From positions 1 through 47,511 of the forward strand of contig CANCYO010000018.1 in NCBI GenBank assembly GCA_947382415.1: a stretch of 47,511 nucleotides of DNA, given 5' to 3'. The notes under the pieces were generated by a model. It saw nothing but the letters and a program-made list of their open reading frames with translations. It did no database searches and had not been told where the DNA came from. This stretch comes from an uncultured Lachnospiraceae bacterium (lineage in GTDB: Bacteria > Bacillota > Clostridia > Lachnospirales > Lachnospiraceae). Of this stretch, positions 8,430 to 16,199 are shown one piece after another (position 1 is the first letter of the stretch; each line of letters starts with the position of its first letter). The translations under genes were made by a program, and so were the position numbers.

Positions 8430-9893
8430 TTACTGCAGGTTGATGATTTTGGTGGCTACGGTGTCGCGGAAAAACCGGTCATGTTCTACGAAGATCATTG
8501 TAGGACAAAATTCCATGATCAGACGCTCAATCTGTATGCGGGAATAAACGTCTATAAAATTAAGAGGCTCATCCCATACATACAGATGGGCCGGTTCACA
8601 GAGACTTTTGGCTATGAGCACTTTTTTCTTCTGGCCGCCGGAAAAGTCGGCCATGTCTTTTTCAAATTGAATTCTCTCAAAATCCAGTTTGCGCAGAACT
8701 GCTTTGAACAGACTTTCGTCTATCCGGTTTTCGCGCGCATAATCTGAAAGGTTTCCCTTTAAATGAGAGGTATCCTGCGGGACATAGGAGATTGTAAGAC
8801 CGGAACCGGTGGAGACTGTGCCGGTGTGATCGATGGGAAATCCCGCAAGGAGCTTTAACAGACTGCTCTTGCCGCTGCCGTTTCTGCCGCACAGTGCCAC
8901 CCGGTCTCTACGCTGCACGGTAAAGGAGGCGGGATTACATACGCTGTGTCCGTCATAACGGGGAACGACGTCCGAGAAGGAGACAAGGATATCGGCACGA
9001 TAGGAAAGCGGTGTGAGCTTCAGGTTTTCGGCAGTCTCCTGATCTTTCAAAAGCCGGGATTTTTGTTCAATTGCCTGATTCCGTCTTGTTTCGATTGTTT
9101 TGGCCCGTTTCATCATTTTTGCGGCTTTGTGTCCCACATATCCCTTGTCGGCGGCACCGGTTTTGGAAGCCTCCACCCGGTCGGACCAGTTCGAGGTACG
9201 TTTTGCCGCATTCTGCAGGCGTCGGATATCCTTTTGCAAGTGTTCCTTTTGCGCTGCCTCAGACTCCTGCTGCCGCTCAAAATTGGTCATAAAAGAAGAA
9301 AAATTACCGTTTTGCACCGTGATAGTCTCTCTGTTCAGCGAAAGGATATGGTCCACGCAGTCATCCAGAAAGCGGCGGTCATGGGATACCAGCAGGAAGC
9401 TTTTTTTCCTGTTCAGATAGGCCGCTACCAGTTCTCTGGCTCTGTCATCCAAATGATTTGTGGGTTCGTCGATCAGGAGAAAATGTCCTTCGTTGAGGAA
9501 CAGAGCCGACAGCAGAACCTTTGTCTGTTCTCCGTTTGATAGTGTCTGAAAGGGTCTGAAGAGTACCTCTGGGTCAGCCTCAAGGATGGACAGTTCCCTC
9601 AGGAATTCCCAGTCCTGGGCCGTGGGACAGATTCCCTGCAGAATCTCCAGTGTCTGACGGCTTTTATCCTCCACGTCGTAGGGAAAATAGTCGAATTGAA
9701 CTGAGCCGGTAATTTTTCCGCTATATTCGTATTTCCCCAAAAGAAGCTTCAGAAGAGTTGTCTTTCCCCTTCCGTTTCTCCCGACAAAGCCCAGTTTCCA
9801 ATCAGAGTCGATCTGAAAGCTCACATGGTCGAATATAAGGTCATAGCTGGTGGGATAGGAAAAGGTCAGGTTTTCTATTTTGATCATTGACAT
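8430..9893 (-). CDS. ABC-F ribosome protection protein, Lsa-like
   Basis: 487 residues with two ATP-binding cassettes and no membrane segments. Cassette one: Walker A GRNGRGKTTLL, signature LSNGEQTKVLL, Walker B FLLIDEPTNHLDD. Then the interdomain linker with a charged helix and KMMKRAKTIE, and cassette two: GRNGSGKSSLLKLL, FSGGQKKKVLIAKSL, YVWDEPLNFID and the H-loop VEHDRFF. Length and the openings WKLGFVGRNGRGKTTLL and YVWDEPLN match Lsa-type proteins, which bind the ribosome E site and dislodge lincosamides, streptogramin A and pleuromutilins. GGAGGA at 9902-9907 serves ATG 9893. The leader carries an apparent attenuator, which strengthens the resistance reading. Chromosomal family members of this type often confer intrinsic rather than acquired resistance; the drug spectrum cannot be told from sequence. 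Confidence 0.85.
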   Translation of the reverse strand: MSMIKIENLTFSYPTSYDLIFDHVSFQIDSDWKLGFVGRNGRGKTTLLKLLLGKYEYSGKITGSVQFDYFPYDVEDKSRQTLEILQGICPTAQDWEFLRELSILEADPEVLFRPFQTLSNGEQTKVLLSALFLNEGHFLLIDEPTNHLDDRARELVAAYLNRKKSFLLVSHDRRFLDDCVDHILSLNRETITVQNGNFSSFMTNFERQQESEAAQKEHLQKDIRRLQNAAKRTSNWSDRVEASKTGAADKGYVGHKAAKMMKRAKTIETRRNQAIEQKSRLLKDQETAENLKLTPLSYRADILVSFSDVVPRYDGHSVCNPASFTVQRRDRVALCGRNGSGKSSLLKLLAGFPIDHTGTVSTGSGLTISYVPQDTSHLKGNLSDYARENRIDESLFKAVLRKLDFERIQFEKDMADFSGGQKKKVLIAKSLCEPAHLYVWDEPLNFIDVYSRIQIERLIMEFCPTMIFVEHDRFFRDTVATKIINLQ

Positions 9894-9932
9894 GATTTGA
9901 GTCCTCCTTCCATGGATAAAAATTAAAGCTGC

Positions 9933-9971
9933 AATAAAAAACAGAGCTGCAGAAAAGTTAATATCTGCAGC
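9933..9971 (-). terminator. leader terminator of the ABC-F attenuator
   Basis: Read on the minus strand, GCTGCAG (9965-9971) pairs with CTGCAGC (9946-9952) around a 12-nt loop, followed by TCTGTTTTTTATT. It lies about 40 nt before the ABC-F start, so it would stop transcription before the gene. Confidence 0.75.
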
Positions 9972-10124
9972 CCGCCATAGCGTCCAATACTTTTACCGCT
10001 TATAAGAAGCGGCAATAAACTGATATGGAGTGGGATTGTCTTTAACTTTTCCGCAGGAAACGCAATCGTACTGTAAAACCGTACCATCGCCTGTTTAATT
10101 TCATCTGCAGGAAAAGTTAAACAT
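9946..10124 (-). promoter_or_regulatory. ribosome-mediated attenuator leader with mutually exclusive pairings
   Basis: Three segments share one sequence or its complement. Segment 1 (10105-10121) lies inside a 7-codon upstream ORF. Segment 2 (10041-10056) is complementary to segment 1 and also to segment 3 (9947-9961), which includes one side and the loop of the leader terminator. With the uORF freely translated, 1:2 pairing would leave the terminator free to form. A ribosome stalled on the uORF would cover segment 1, so 2:3 would pair and the terminator could not form. This is the logic known for drug-induced leaders of ABC-F genes such as vmlR; here it is inferred from base complementarity. 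Confidence 0.7.
10101..10124 (-). CDS. 7-residue leader peptide (upstream ORF) of the ABC-F gene
   Basis: Encodes MFNFSCR followed by TGA. A strong Shine-Dalgarno match, GAGGTGA, ends 4 nt before the ATG, which is far better than chance for so short a frame. The ORF coincides almost exactly with attenuator segment 1, so ribosome occupancy would control the fold of the leader. A longer GTG-initiated frame of 69 codons over the same leader would start within this Shine-Dalgarno sequence and is judged spurious. Confidence 0.6.
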   Translation of the reverse strand: MFNFSCR

Positions 10125-10190
10125 CCTTTCACCTCTTTCTACCGGTATCTATTTGATTCGTCTGAATATTTGAATCGTATGAACGAAACC

Positions 10191-10218
10191 ATTATAACAT
10201 GAATTCGGAAAAAAGCAA
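10191..10218 (-). promoter_or_regulatory. promoter of the ABC-F leader transcript
   Basis: On the minus strand, TTGCTT (10213-10218), 16-bp spacer, TATAAT (10191-10196). Transcription would start near 10184, giving an untranslated leader of about 290 nt. Confidence 0.7.
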
Positions 10219-10228
10219 GAGTGAAGTA

Positions 10229-10257
10229 TTGCCTGTCTTCCCTAAAATCGGTATAAT
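10229..10257 (+). promoter_or_regulatory. promoter of the GH105-like/GH28/epimerase operon
   Basis: TTGCCT at 10229-10234, 17-bp spacer, TATAAT at 10252-10257. It diverges from the ABC-F promoter, the two -35 boxes being about 10 bp apart. Confidence 0.65.
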
Positions 10258-10342
10258 AGCTATATGAGAAAAATCGGGCGGGTTATGGCATTTCGCAAAC
10301 ACCTGACTAATTGACTAAAACAGAAAGAGCGAGGTATGTGCG

Positions 10343-10864
10343 ATGGAGCTGAAAGAAAAACTGCAAAAGGCTTTGCAGGCTGTGGAGAACGGCGATGCGG
10401 CAGCAGCGGGGGAAGCTGTGTCGGAATTGAAGGCGTTGCCCAGAACGGCAGACGGGGTTTTTGACTTGACAGTCGTGGATGGGGATGTGTGGAAGGCAGC
10501 GGGTCTTGCCTATCCGGTGTATGTGGCATATGAGACTGTCTGCAACAAGAAAGAGGGGTATCCTGATCTGATCGCGCAGATGCGTGTGTGGGACGGCATG
10601 TTAAAGAAGGACTATACTTTTAGCAATGCCGCTAAGGCAGCGGATATGTGGATACATACCATACAGTTTATGAGCCCTGAGATTTATGAGTATTACAGAG
10701 AACTCATTGATATCTTCAAGGCCAATGTGCGTGAGACGCTGGCAAGGTTTTACGATACGGACGCCGTGCGGGATGCTGCGGATGCAGAGTTGTTTAAGGC
10801 GGCGGTACTGCAGGCCTGTGAGTCGGATATTCTGCTGGCCGAAAAGTATGAAAGAAGAGTTTAA
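10343..10864 (+). CDS. small GH88/GH105-like protein, partial-domain homologue
   Basis: 173 residues, no signal peptide, GAGGT about 6-10 nt before ATG 10343. The segment AGLAYPVYVAYETVCNKKEGYPDLIAQMRVWD resembles the conserved middle of unsaturated rhamnogalacturonyl or glucuronyl hydrolases (GH105/GH88), where a similar Y-ET-K-GY-DI-Q pattern occurs, and SPEIYEYYRELIDIFKANV resembles their following helices. A full GH105 enzyme is about 350-380 residues, so only about half of the alpha/alpha barrel could be present, and the catalytic aspartates cannot be placed. It is first in an operon with a GH28 enzyme, 35 bp downstream, which fits a pectin-related role. Either a degenerate enzyme or a distinct small family; catalytic activity is doubtful. 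Confidence 0.5.
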   Translation: MELKEKLQKALQAVENGDAAAAGEAVSELKALPRTADGVFDLTVVDGDVWKAAGLAYPVYVAYETVCNKKEGYPDLIAQMRVWDGMLKKDYTFSNAAKAADMWIHTIQFMSPEIYEYYRELIDIFKANVRETLARFYDTDAVRDAADAELFKAAVLQACESDILLAEKYERRV

Positions 10865-10899
10865 CAGGCTGCAGAAGCGGCAGATAGGAGATAGAAGCT

Positions 10900-12486
10900 A
10901 TGGAAATCAAGCATGTTATGAGTACAGCCAGAAGCGCTGCCATTGAGATTGCAGACGGAGGCAGACATTTTACAAACAAGCCTTATATAGTATTTGTGAA
11001 TGGGGAAAGTCACGGTGTGACGGATAAAACCATCACATCCTTATATGATCTGATTCCCGACACAAAGCAGCTTGTGGAGGTATTTGCCTGCGAGGACGAG
11101 ACGGCTGGAACCAAAGGGGAGAAGCTGGGCGAGGTGAGTTTCAAAACGGACTATGAGTTCGTGACCTTAAATGTGAAGAAATTTGGTGCAAAAGGCGATG
11201 GGGAACATGACGACACTCATTTTATCCAGGCAGCCATCATGGCCTGTCCCGCTGACAGCAGGGTATATTTTCCTGCCGGCACCTATCGGATCACCAGCCT
11301 GTTCTTAAAGAGCCATATCAGACTGGAGCTGGCAGAGGGAGCGGAGCTTCTGGCATTTACCGACCGCACGATGTTCCCTACTTTCCCGGCCATGATAGAG
11401 AGCTATGACGAGACGGATGAATACAATCTTGGTACCTGGGAGGGGAATCCTCTGCCCATGTTTTCCGGCATTATCTGCGGCGTGGGCGTGGAGGATGTGG
11501 TGATCTACGGCAGAGGCGCCATCAATGGCAATGCCTCCAGGGAGAACTGGTGGAACAATCCCAAGGTTATGAATATCGCTTTCAGACCGAGATTATTCTT
11601 TATCAGCGGCTGTCGGGATATCACACTGCAGGGGGTGAAGTTCTGCAATTCTCCGTCCTGGACACTGCATCCGTATTTCAGCGACAATCTGCGCTTTATC
11701 GGCCTTACGGTGCAGAATCCTTCGGATTCGCCCAACACTGACGGTCTTGATCCGGAGTCCTGCAAAAACGTAGAGATTCTGGGTGTGAGATTCTCGCTGG
11801 GCGATGACTGTATCGCCGTCAAGAGCGGAAAAATTTATATGGGCAGAAAGCATAAGACGCCCTCCGAGAACATACATATCCGTCAGTGTCTCATGGAAAA
11901 CGGTCACGGTGCGGTGACGCTGGGGAGCGAGATGGCCGGCGGCGTGGTGAATCTGACCGTGGAGGACTGTATCTTCCGTCATACGGACAGAGGCCTGCGC
12001 ATCAAGACACGCAGGGGCCGGGGCAAGGATGCGATCTTGAGCAATATCACTTTCCGCAATCTGACCCTGGATCATGTAATGACTCCCCTTGTGGTCAATG
12101 CGTTTTATTTCTGTGATCCGGACGGCAAGACACAGTATGTACAGTCCCGGGATCCCTATCCTGTGGATGACAGGACTCCGGCTATCAAGAAGATGGTATT
12201 TGAAAATATGGACTGCACCAACTGCCATGTGGCGGCGGGGTATTTTGACGGTCTTCCCGAGGCCAAAATCGAGGAGATTTATATGAAAAATATCTTCATC
12301 AGTTATGCGGAGGACGCAAAATGCGATGTGCCTGCCATGTCCGAGGGCGTGGAGAAGAGCAGTAAGCGGGGATTGTTTGCGAGAAATGTCTCCAGACTGA
12401 CGCTGGACAATGTGAAGATCACCGGACAGACAGGCGAGGCCTATGAGTTTATCGGCGTAGATGATCTGGAGCAGTATGAAGAGTAA
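10900..12486 (+). CDS. glycoside hydrolase family 28, probable exo-polygalacturonidase
   Basis: Hydrolyses alpha-1,4-linked galacturonic acid in pectin fragments. 528 residues; an N-terminal strand-rich region of about 80 residues with a fibronectin-like look, then a right-handed beta-helix opening with VKKFGAKGDGEHDDTHFIQAA and FPAGTY. The GH28 active-site blocks are all present: NTDG (Asp281), GDDC (Asp302, Asp303), NGHG (His336) and RIKT (Arg367, Lys369). There is no signal peptide, so it should act in the cytoplasm on imported oligogalacturonides. AGGAGAT lies about 10 nt before ATG 10900. It shares an operon with the GH105-like gene and the epimerase-like gene. Confidence 0.92.
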   Translation: MEIKHVMSTARSAAIEIADGGRHFTNKPYIVFVNGESHGVTDKTITSLYDLIPDTKQLVEVFACEDETAGTKGEKLGEVSFKTDYEFVTLNVKKFGAKGDGEHDDTHFIQAAIMACPADSRVYFPAGTYRITSLFLKSHIRLELAEGAELLAFTDRTMFPTFPAMIESYDETDEYNLGTWEGNPLPMFSGIICGVGVEDVVIYGRGAINGNASRENWWNNPKVMNIAFRPRLFFISGCRDITLQGVKFCNSPSWTLHPYFSDNLRFIGLTVQNPSDSPNTDGLDPESCKNVEILGVRFSLGDDCIAVKSGKIYMGRKHKTPSENIHIRQCLMENGHGAVTLGSEMAGGVVNLTVEDCIFRHTDRGLRIKTRRGRGKDAILSNITFRNLTLDHVMTPLVVNAFYFCDPDGKTQYVQSRDPYPVDDRTPAIKKMVFENMDCTNCHVAAGYFDGLPEAKIEEIYMKNIFISYAEDAKCDVPAMSEGVEKSSKRGLFARNVSRLTLDNVKITGQTGEAYEFIGVDDLEQYEE

Positions 12487-12522
12487 GGCTGCAGGAATGA
12501 ATGGAAGAAAGGTTGGGTAAAA

Positions 12523-13359
12523 ATGCAATTAGGAATCAGATTACATGATACAAAAAAGCTCTGCTTTGAGGAGCGGATTGCGGATGTGAGCCAGCTTGGC
12601 TTCAAATGCGGACATTTGGCGCTGGCCAAGGTGATCGACGAGTTCCCCACCACGGACGAGGCTCTGACACCGGGACTTGCCATGTATCTCAAAAATGTAT
12701 TTGCTGCGAATCATGTGGATATCGCGGTGCTGGGATGTTATCTGAATCTGGCCAATCCGAACCCGGAGAAGCTCAGACAGATCACTCACCGTTATATGGC
12801 GCATATCCGTTTTGCGTCGTGGCTGGGCTGCGGCGTTGTGGGTACGGAGACCGGAGCGCCCAATGAGAGTTATACCCATGTGCCGGAGTGTCATGGCGAG
12901 GAGGCGCTGCAGACCTTTATCAGCAATCTGCGTCCCGTGGTAAAGTATGCGGAGCAGATGGGAGTGGTGATGGCCATTGAGCCTGTGTGGAAGCATATCG
13001 TGTGTAATCCGGTCAGGGCCAGGAGGGTGCTGGACGAGATTAATTCTCCCAATCTGCAGATTATCCTGGATCCTGTCAATCTTCTGGATATCTGCAATTA
13101 TCAGGATCAGGTGGCCATCGTGGACGAGGCCATCGAACTGCTGGGGCCGGATGTGGCCATGGTACATCTGAAGGATTTTGTGGTGGAGGGCGATAAGCTG
13201 GTGTCCGTGGGCGCAGGCCTGGGACGGATGGACTATACTTCTGTCATGAAATTTATGAAGACCAGAAAGCCTTTTATCCATGCGACACTGGAGAACACTA
13301 CGCCTGAGAACAATCTCCAGGTGAAGGAGTTTGTGCAGAATCTGTATGATCAGGCCTGA
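12523..13359 (+). CDS. sugar phosphate isomerase/epimerase-like TIM barrel
   Basis: 278 residues of the xylose isomerase-like AP endonuclease-2 family. Typical strand and metal-ligand landmarks are visible: GIRLHD at the start, GCGVVGTETG in the middle, GVVMAIEPVWKH (metal-binding Glu), IILDPVNLLD (Asp) and MVHLKDFVV (His), then GAGLGRMDY near the end. No signal peptide. It follows the GH28 gene by 36 bp, so it likely acts on a uronic acid or a related keto sugar released by the pathway. The exact reaction cannot be read from sequence. Confidence 0.8.
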   Translation: MQLGIRLHDTKKLCFEERIADVSQLGFKCGHLALAKVIDEFPTTDEALTPGLAMYLKNVFAANHVDIAVLGCYLNLANPNPEKLRQITHRYMAHIRFASWLGCGVVGTETGAPNESYTHVPECHGEEALQTFISNLRPVVKYAEQMGVVMAIEPVWKHIVCNPVRARRVLDEINSPNLQIILDPVNLLDICNYQDQVAIVDEAIELLGPDVAMVHLKDFVVEGDKLVSVGAGLGRMDYTSVMKFMKTRKPFIHATLENTTPENNLQVKEFVQNLYDQA

Positions 13360-13421
13360 GGACAGGCAGACGGGAAGCTGAAAACAGATATATAGGTATG
13401 ATAACAGAGGATTGGAGAGAT

Positions 13422-14081
13422 ATGAAGAGATTGCGAAGCAGGGGGAGGCGTCTGGCTCTGTGGTTTGCGATGCTTGCGGTGATCTTGTACGCGGGCTGCG
13501 GCATCGTGACAATGGAAGACAAAGAAGAACAGGAGATCATAGATCAGGCCATGGCTTACGTGGCTTCCATGGCGGCAGAGCAGGAATCTGACGGGGAAGC
13601 GCCCCAAGAGGCGGGGGGATTCGTGGAGATGCCGTCCGTATCTCGGGAAGATGCGTTTACGGAGGCCCCCTCCGCGGCTGCGGATGGAGAGTCCGGAGAG
13701 TCGGCTGCCGGGCTGTGGGAGCTGGGATTGGTGGAGCTGTTGGACGAGGACGGCAGTTATACCACCTGCGAGGATGTGGCTTTGTATCTGGAGATTTATG
13801 AGAAGCTGCCCGACAACTTTATCACCAAGCAGGAAGCCCGGGATCTGGGCTGGGAGGGCGGTTCTCTGGAGGCCTATGCTCCGGGTAAATGCATCGGCGG
13901 CGATAAATTCGGCAATTACGAAGGGCTTTTGCCGGAGGCGGAGGGCCGAAGCTACAGAGAGTGTGACATCGATACATTAGGGGCGGACAGCCGCGGTGCA
14001 AAACGTATCGTCTATTCCAACGACGGACTGATTTATTATACGGAGGATCATTATGCCAGCTTTACGCTTATCTATAATTGA
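13422..14081 (+). CDS. membrane-anchored barnase-type ribonuclease
   Basis: 219 residues from ATG 13422 (GGAG 7-10 nt upstream; an in-frame ATG at 13398 is possible). A basic start and hydrophobic segment (LALWFAMLAVILYAGC) end at Cys26; Tyr at position -3 makes the lipobox imperfect, so it may be a lipoprotein or a signal-anchored protein. An acidic, Ala/Glu-rich spacer follows. Residues about 114-219 are a barnase (RNase N1/T1) domain: KLPDNFITKQEA, APGKCIGGDKFGN, YRECDID, KRIVYSNDGLIYYTEDHY. Residues corresponding to barnase Lys27, Glu73, Arg83, Arg87 and His102 are all kept (about Lys136, Glu180, Arg191, Arg195, His210), so it should be active. The barstar gene follows after about 150 bp. 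Could be a contact or nutritional toxin; role inferred. Confidence 0.9.
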   Translation: MKRLRSRGRRLALWFAMLAVILYAGCGIVTMEDKEEQEIIDQAMAYVASMAAEQESDGEAPQEAGGFVEMPSVSREDAFTEAPSAAADGESGESAAGLWELGLVELLDEDGSYTTCEDVALYLEIYEKLPDNFITKQEARDLGWEGGSLEAYAPGKCIGGDKFGNYEGLLPEAEGRSYRECDIDTLGADSRGAKRIVYSNDGLIYYTEDHYASFTLIYN

Positions 14082-14108
14082 TAAAGCATGCAATAAATGG
14101 GCGATATA

Positions 14109-14200
14109 ACAGGCGATAATGCAGGAAACAAACAGGCGATAATGCAGGAAACAAACAGGTGATGAAGCAGGAAACATACAGGCAATAAAACAGGTAAATC
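14109..14200 (+). repeat. 23-bp direct tandem repeats between barnase and barstar
   Basis: Two identical 23-bp copies start at 14109 and 14132, a third at 14155 has a few changes, and a diverged fourth starts at 14178. The unit begins ACAGGCGATAATGCAGG. It fills most of the intergenic spacer; the array may have arisen by slippage or set the barnase/barstar expression ratio. Confidence 0.85.
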
Positions 14201-14233
14201 ATATACGGAGACAGCAGGCAGGGGAGATGCGGC

Positions 14234-14503
14234 ATGAGATATGAGATCGATCTTCAGAATGTCGGAACCAGAGAGGCGTTTCACGACCTGATCGTGCAGA
14301 CGCTTCCCTGTCCCGCCTTTTACGGCAGGAATCTGGACGCTTTTTATGATGTTTTGACAGGGCAGTACGGAATCGGGGAACTGACCTTTTACAATATGGA
14401 AGATTTTATGCGGAATCTGCCTGATTATGGGGCGGCCCTCAGGGCGCTCTGTGCAGAAGCCGTGGAGCAGTGCCCGGGGCTTTTGATCAGTTTTACAGAA
14501 TAG
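14234..14503 (+). CDS. barstar-family ribonuclease inhibitor
   Basis: 89 residues, cytoplasmic, matching barstar over its whole length (barstar 89-90). The key inhibitory helix is kept: FYGRNLDAFYDVLTG corresponds to YYGENLDALWDCLTG, with both aspartates equivalent to Asp35 and Asp39 that plug the barnase active site, and Tyr in place of Trp38. GGGGAG lies upstream of ATG 14234. Placed directly behind the barnase gene on the same strand, it is the obvious immunity protein protecting the producer before export. Confidence 0.93.
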   Translation: MRYEIDLQNVGTREAFHDLIVQTLPCPAFYGRNLDAFYDVLTGQYGIGELTFYNMEDFMRNLPDYGAALRALCAEAVEQCPGLLISFTE

Positions 14504-14560
14504 AGACTTGAATTTCGTTAATAAACTCCGCGCTGTAAGGCGCAGAAATGAGGAAGAGCA

Positions 14561-16123
14561 ATGTATACAGACGGACAGATCTATATGGGGCTTGCCGAAG
14601 GGCAGCGTGTTCATATGCAGCTTAATATGGCTAACCGGCACGGTTTGATCGCGGGCGCAAGCGGTACGGGAAAGACCATTACCATGAAGGCTATGGCAGA
14701 GTCCTTTTCCGATGCGGGAGTACCTGTGTTTTTGTGCGATGTCAAGGGAGATGTGTCAGGGCTTGCAGAGGCCGGGACAGCCTCTGAGAGTATGGAAAAA
14801 CGCATTGATAAGTTCGGTATCAGGGAAGCGTTTTCCTATAAAGCATATCCGGTGTGTTTCTGGGATATCTATCAGGAGGGCGGGCATCCTGTGCGGGCGA
14901 CCATCTCCGATATAGGGCCGGATATTCTGTCCAGAATTCTGGGACTTACCGCCACTCAGGAGGGCGTACTGAATATTATCTTTAAGATTGCGGACGACAG
15001 GGGGCTTTTGCTCATTGATCTGAAGGATCTGCGCACCACCATCAATTATGTGGCGGAGCACAGGGATGAGTATACGCTTACTTATGGGAATATGTCAACC
15101 CAGTCGCTGGGAAGCATTGTGCGGGCGCTGCTTCCGCTGGAGACGCAGGGGGGCGATCTGTTTTTTGGCGAGCCGGATCTGGATATATCAGACTGGATAC
15201 GCACAGATGTTTACGGCAAAGGTATGGTAAATATTTTAAACTGCGTAAAGCTGGTGCAGAACCCTGCCCTCTATGCAAGTTTTCTGTTGTGGATGATGGC
15301 AGAACTTTTTGAAAAACTGCCGGAAGCGGGCGATCTGGATAAACCCAGGCTGGTATTTTTCTTTGACGAGGCGCATATGCTGTTCTCCGATGCGCCAAAG
15401 GTATTGGTGCAGAAGATCGAGCAGGTGGTGAAGCTGGTGCGTTCCAAGGGCGTGGGCATCTATTTTGTGACTCAGAGCCCGGGGGATATCCCTGACCCGG
15501 TGCTGGCACAGTTGTCCAACAGAGTGCAGCATGCGCTGAGGGCCTATACGCCTTCCGAGCAGAAGGCGGTAAAGGTTGCGGCGCAGTCGTTCCGTGTAAA
15601 TCCGGCTTTCAAGGCGGAGGATGTGATCATGGAGCTGGGGGTGGGTGAAGCGTTGACATCTTTTCTGGATGTGGACGGCGTACCCGGCATGGCGCAGCGG
15701 ACTTCCATTATCTGTCCACAAAGTTTGATGGGGCCTGTGGATGAGGCGACAAGACGGGGACTGATGGCTCGGGACGGCATGAGTAAATATGACCGGGCTT
15801 ACGACGGAATCTCTGCTTATGAGGTGCTCACCGGGCAGCAGGAGCAGGAGGCCGCGCAGGAGAGGCTGGCGGCTGAGAGAGCGCAGCTCGAGAAGGATCA
15901 GGAGGCCTTCGAGGCCCGCAAGGCCAAAGAGGAGGCTGCGGCGCAGAAACAGCGAGAGAAGGCTGCAGAGGACGCCCGGAAGAAAAAGGAGAAGGAAGAA
16001 GCCGCCGCGCAGAAAAAGAAGGAGCAGGCCAGCGAGAGAAGGAAGAATCAGATTGAGAGGCAGCTCATCAGTACCGGTATGCAGGTACTCAAGAGAGGAA
16101 TCCTCAATACTTTATTCAAATAG
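14561..16123 (+). CDS. YjgR/DUF853-type HerA-like ATPase
   Basis: 520 residues that align with E. coli YjgR: MANRHGLIAGASGTGKT with Walker A, DVKGDVSGLA, HPVRATISDIGP, QEGVLNIIFKIADD, KPRLVFFFDEAHMLF (Walker B), RSKGVGIYFVTQSP and SNRVQHALRAYTPSEQKAV. The family belongs to the HerA/FtsK clade of ring ATPases; its biological role is poorly defined. The C-terminal 100 residues are a long charged Lys/Glu/Ala coiled coil. GAGGAAGAGC precedes ATG 14561. It starts 57 bp after the barstar gene and probably shares a transcript, but a functional link is not established. A terminator follows. Confidence 0.92.
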   Translation: MYTDGQIYMGLAEGQRVHMQLNMANRHGLIAGASGTGKTITMKAMAESFSDAGVPVFLCDVKGDVSGLAEAGTASESMEKRIDKFGIREAFSYKAYPVCFWDIYQEGGHPVRATISDIGPDILSRILGLTATQEGVLNIIFKIADDRGLLLIDLKDLRTTINYVAEHRDEYTLTYGNMSTQSLGSIVRALLPLETQGGDLFFGEPDLDISDWIRTDVYGKGMVNILNCVKLVQNPALYASFLLWMMAELFEKLPEAGDLDKPRLVFFFDEAHMLFSDAPKVLVQKIEQVVKLVRSKGVGIYFVTQSPGDIPDPVLAQLSNRVQHALRAYTPSEQKAVKVAAQSFRVNPAFKAEDVIMELGVGEALTSFLDVDGVPGMAQRTSIICPQSLMGPVDEATRRGLMARDGMSKYDRAYDGISAYEVLTGQQEQEAAQERLAAERAQLEKDQEAFEARKAKEEAAAQKQREKAAEDARKKKEKEEAAAQKKKEQASERRKNQIERQLISTGMQVLKRGILNTLFK

Positions 16124-16140
16124 GATGATTTGGGTTTGTC

Positions 16141-16175
16141 GAAAGACCGCCGCTATGATGATGGGGCGGTCTTTC
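16141..16175. terminator. intrinsic terminator between convergent genes
   Basis: GAAAGACCGCC (16141-16151) pairs with GGCGGTCTTTC (16165-16175), an 11-bp perfect stem around a 13-nt loop, 17 bp after the YjgR-like stop. It sits 24 bp from the opposing MerR stop and may serve both strands; the T-tract is only part of the stem. Confidence 0.65.
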
Positions 16176-16199
16176 AAGACAACAGAGCATTATTGGGTA

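Noticed and set aside
8430..9893. Drug-efflux ABC transporter
   Set aside because: Two fused ATPase cassettes with the ABC-F linker and no membrane segments or permease gene nearby; it is a ribosome-acting ABC-F protein.
9923..10132. 69-codon minus-strand frame over the ABC-F leader
   Set aside because: Its GTG would lie inside the Shine-Dalgarno of the 7-codon uORF, and the frame covers the hairpin elements; better explained by the leader RNA.
14109..14200. Possible CRISPR array between barnase and barstar
   Set aside because: The 23-bp units are directly adjacent with no spacers of their own, so it is a tandem duplication.
14561..16123. HerA-NurA-type defence system at the YjgR-like gene
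   Set aside because: The ATPase matches the widespread YjgR/DUF853 family and there is no NurA, Sir2 or nuclease gene next to it, so no antiphage claim is made.
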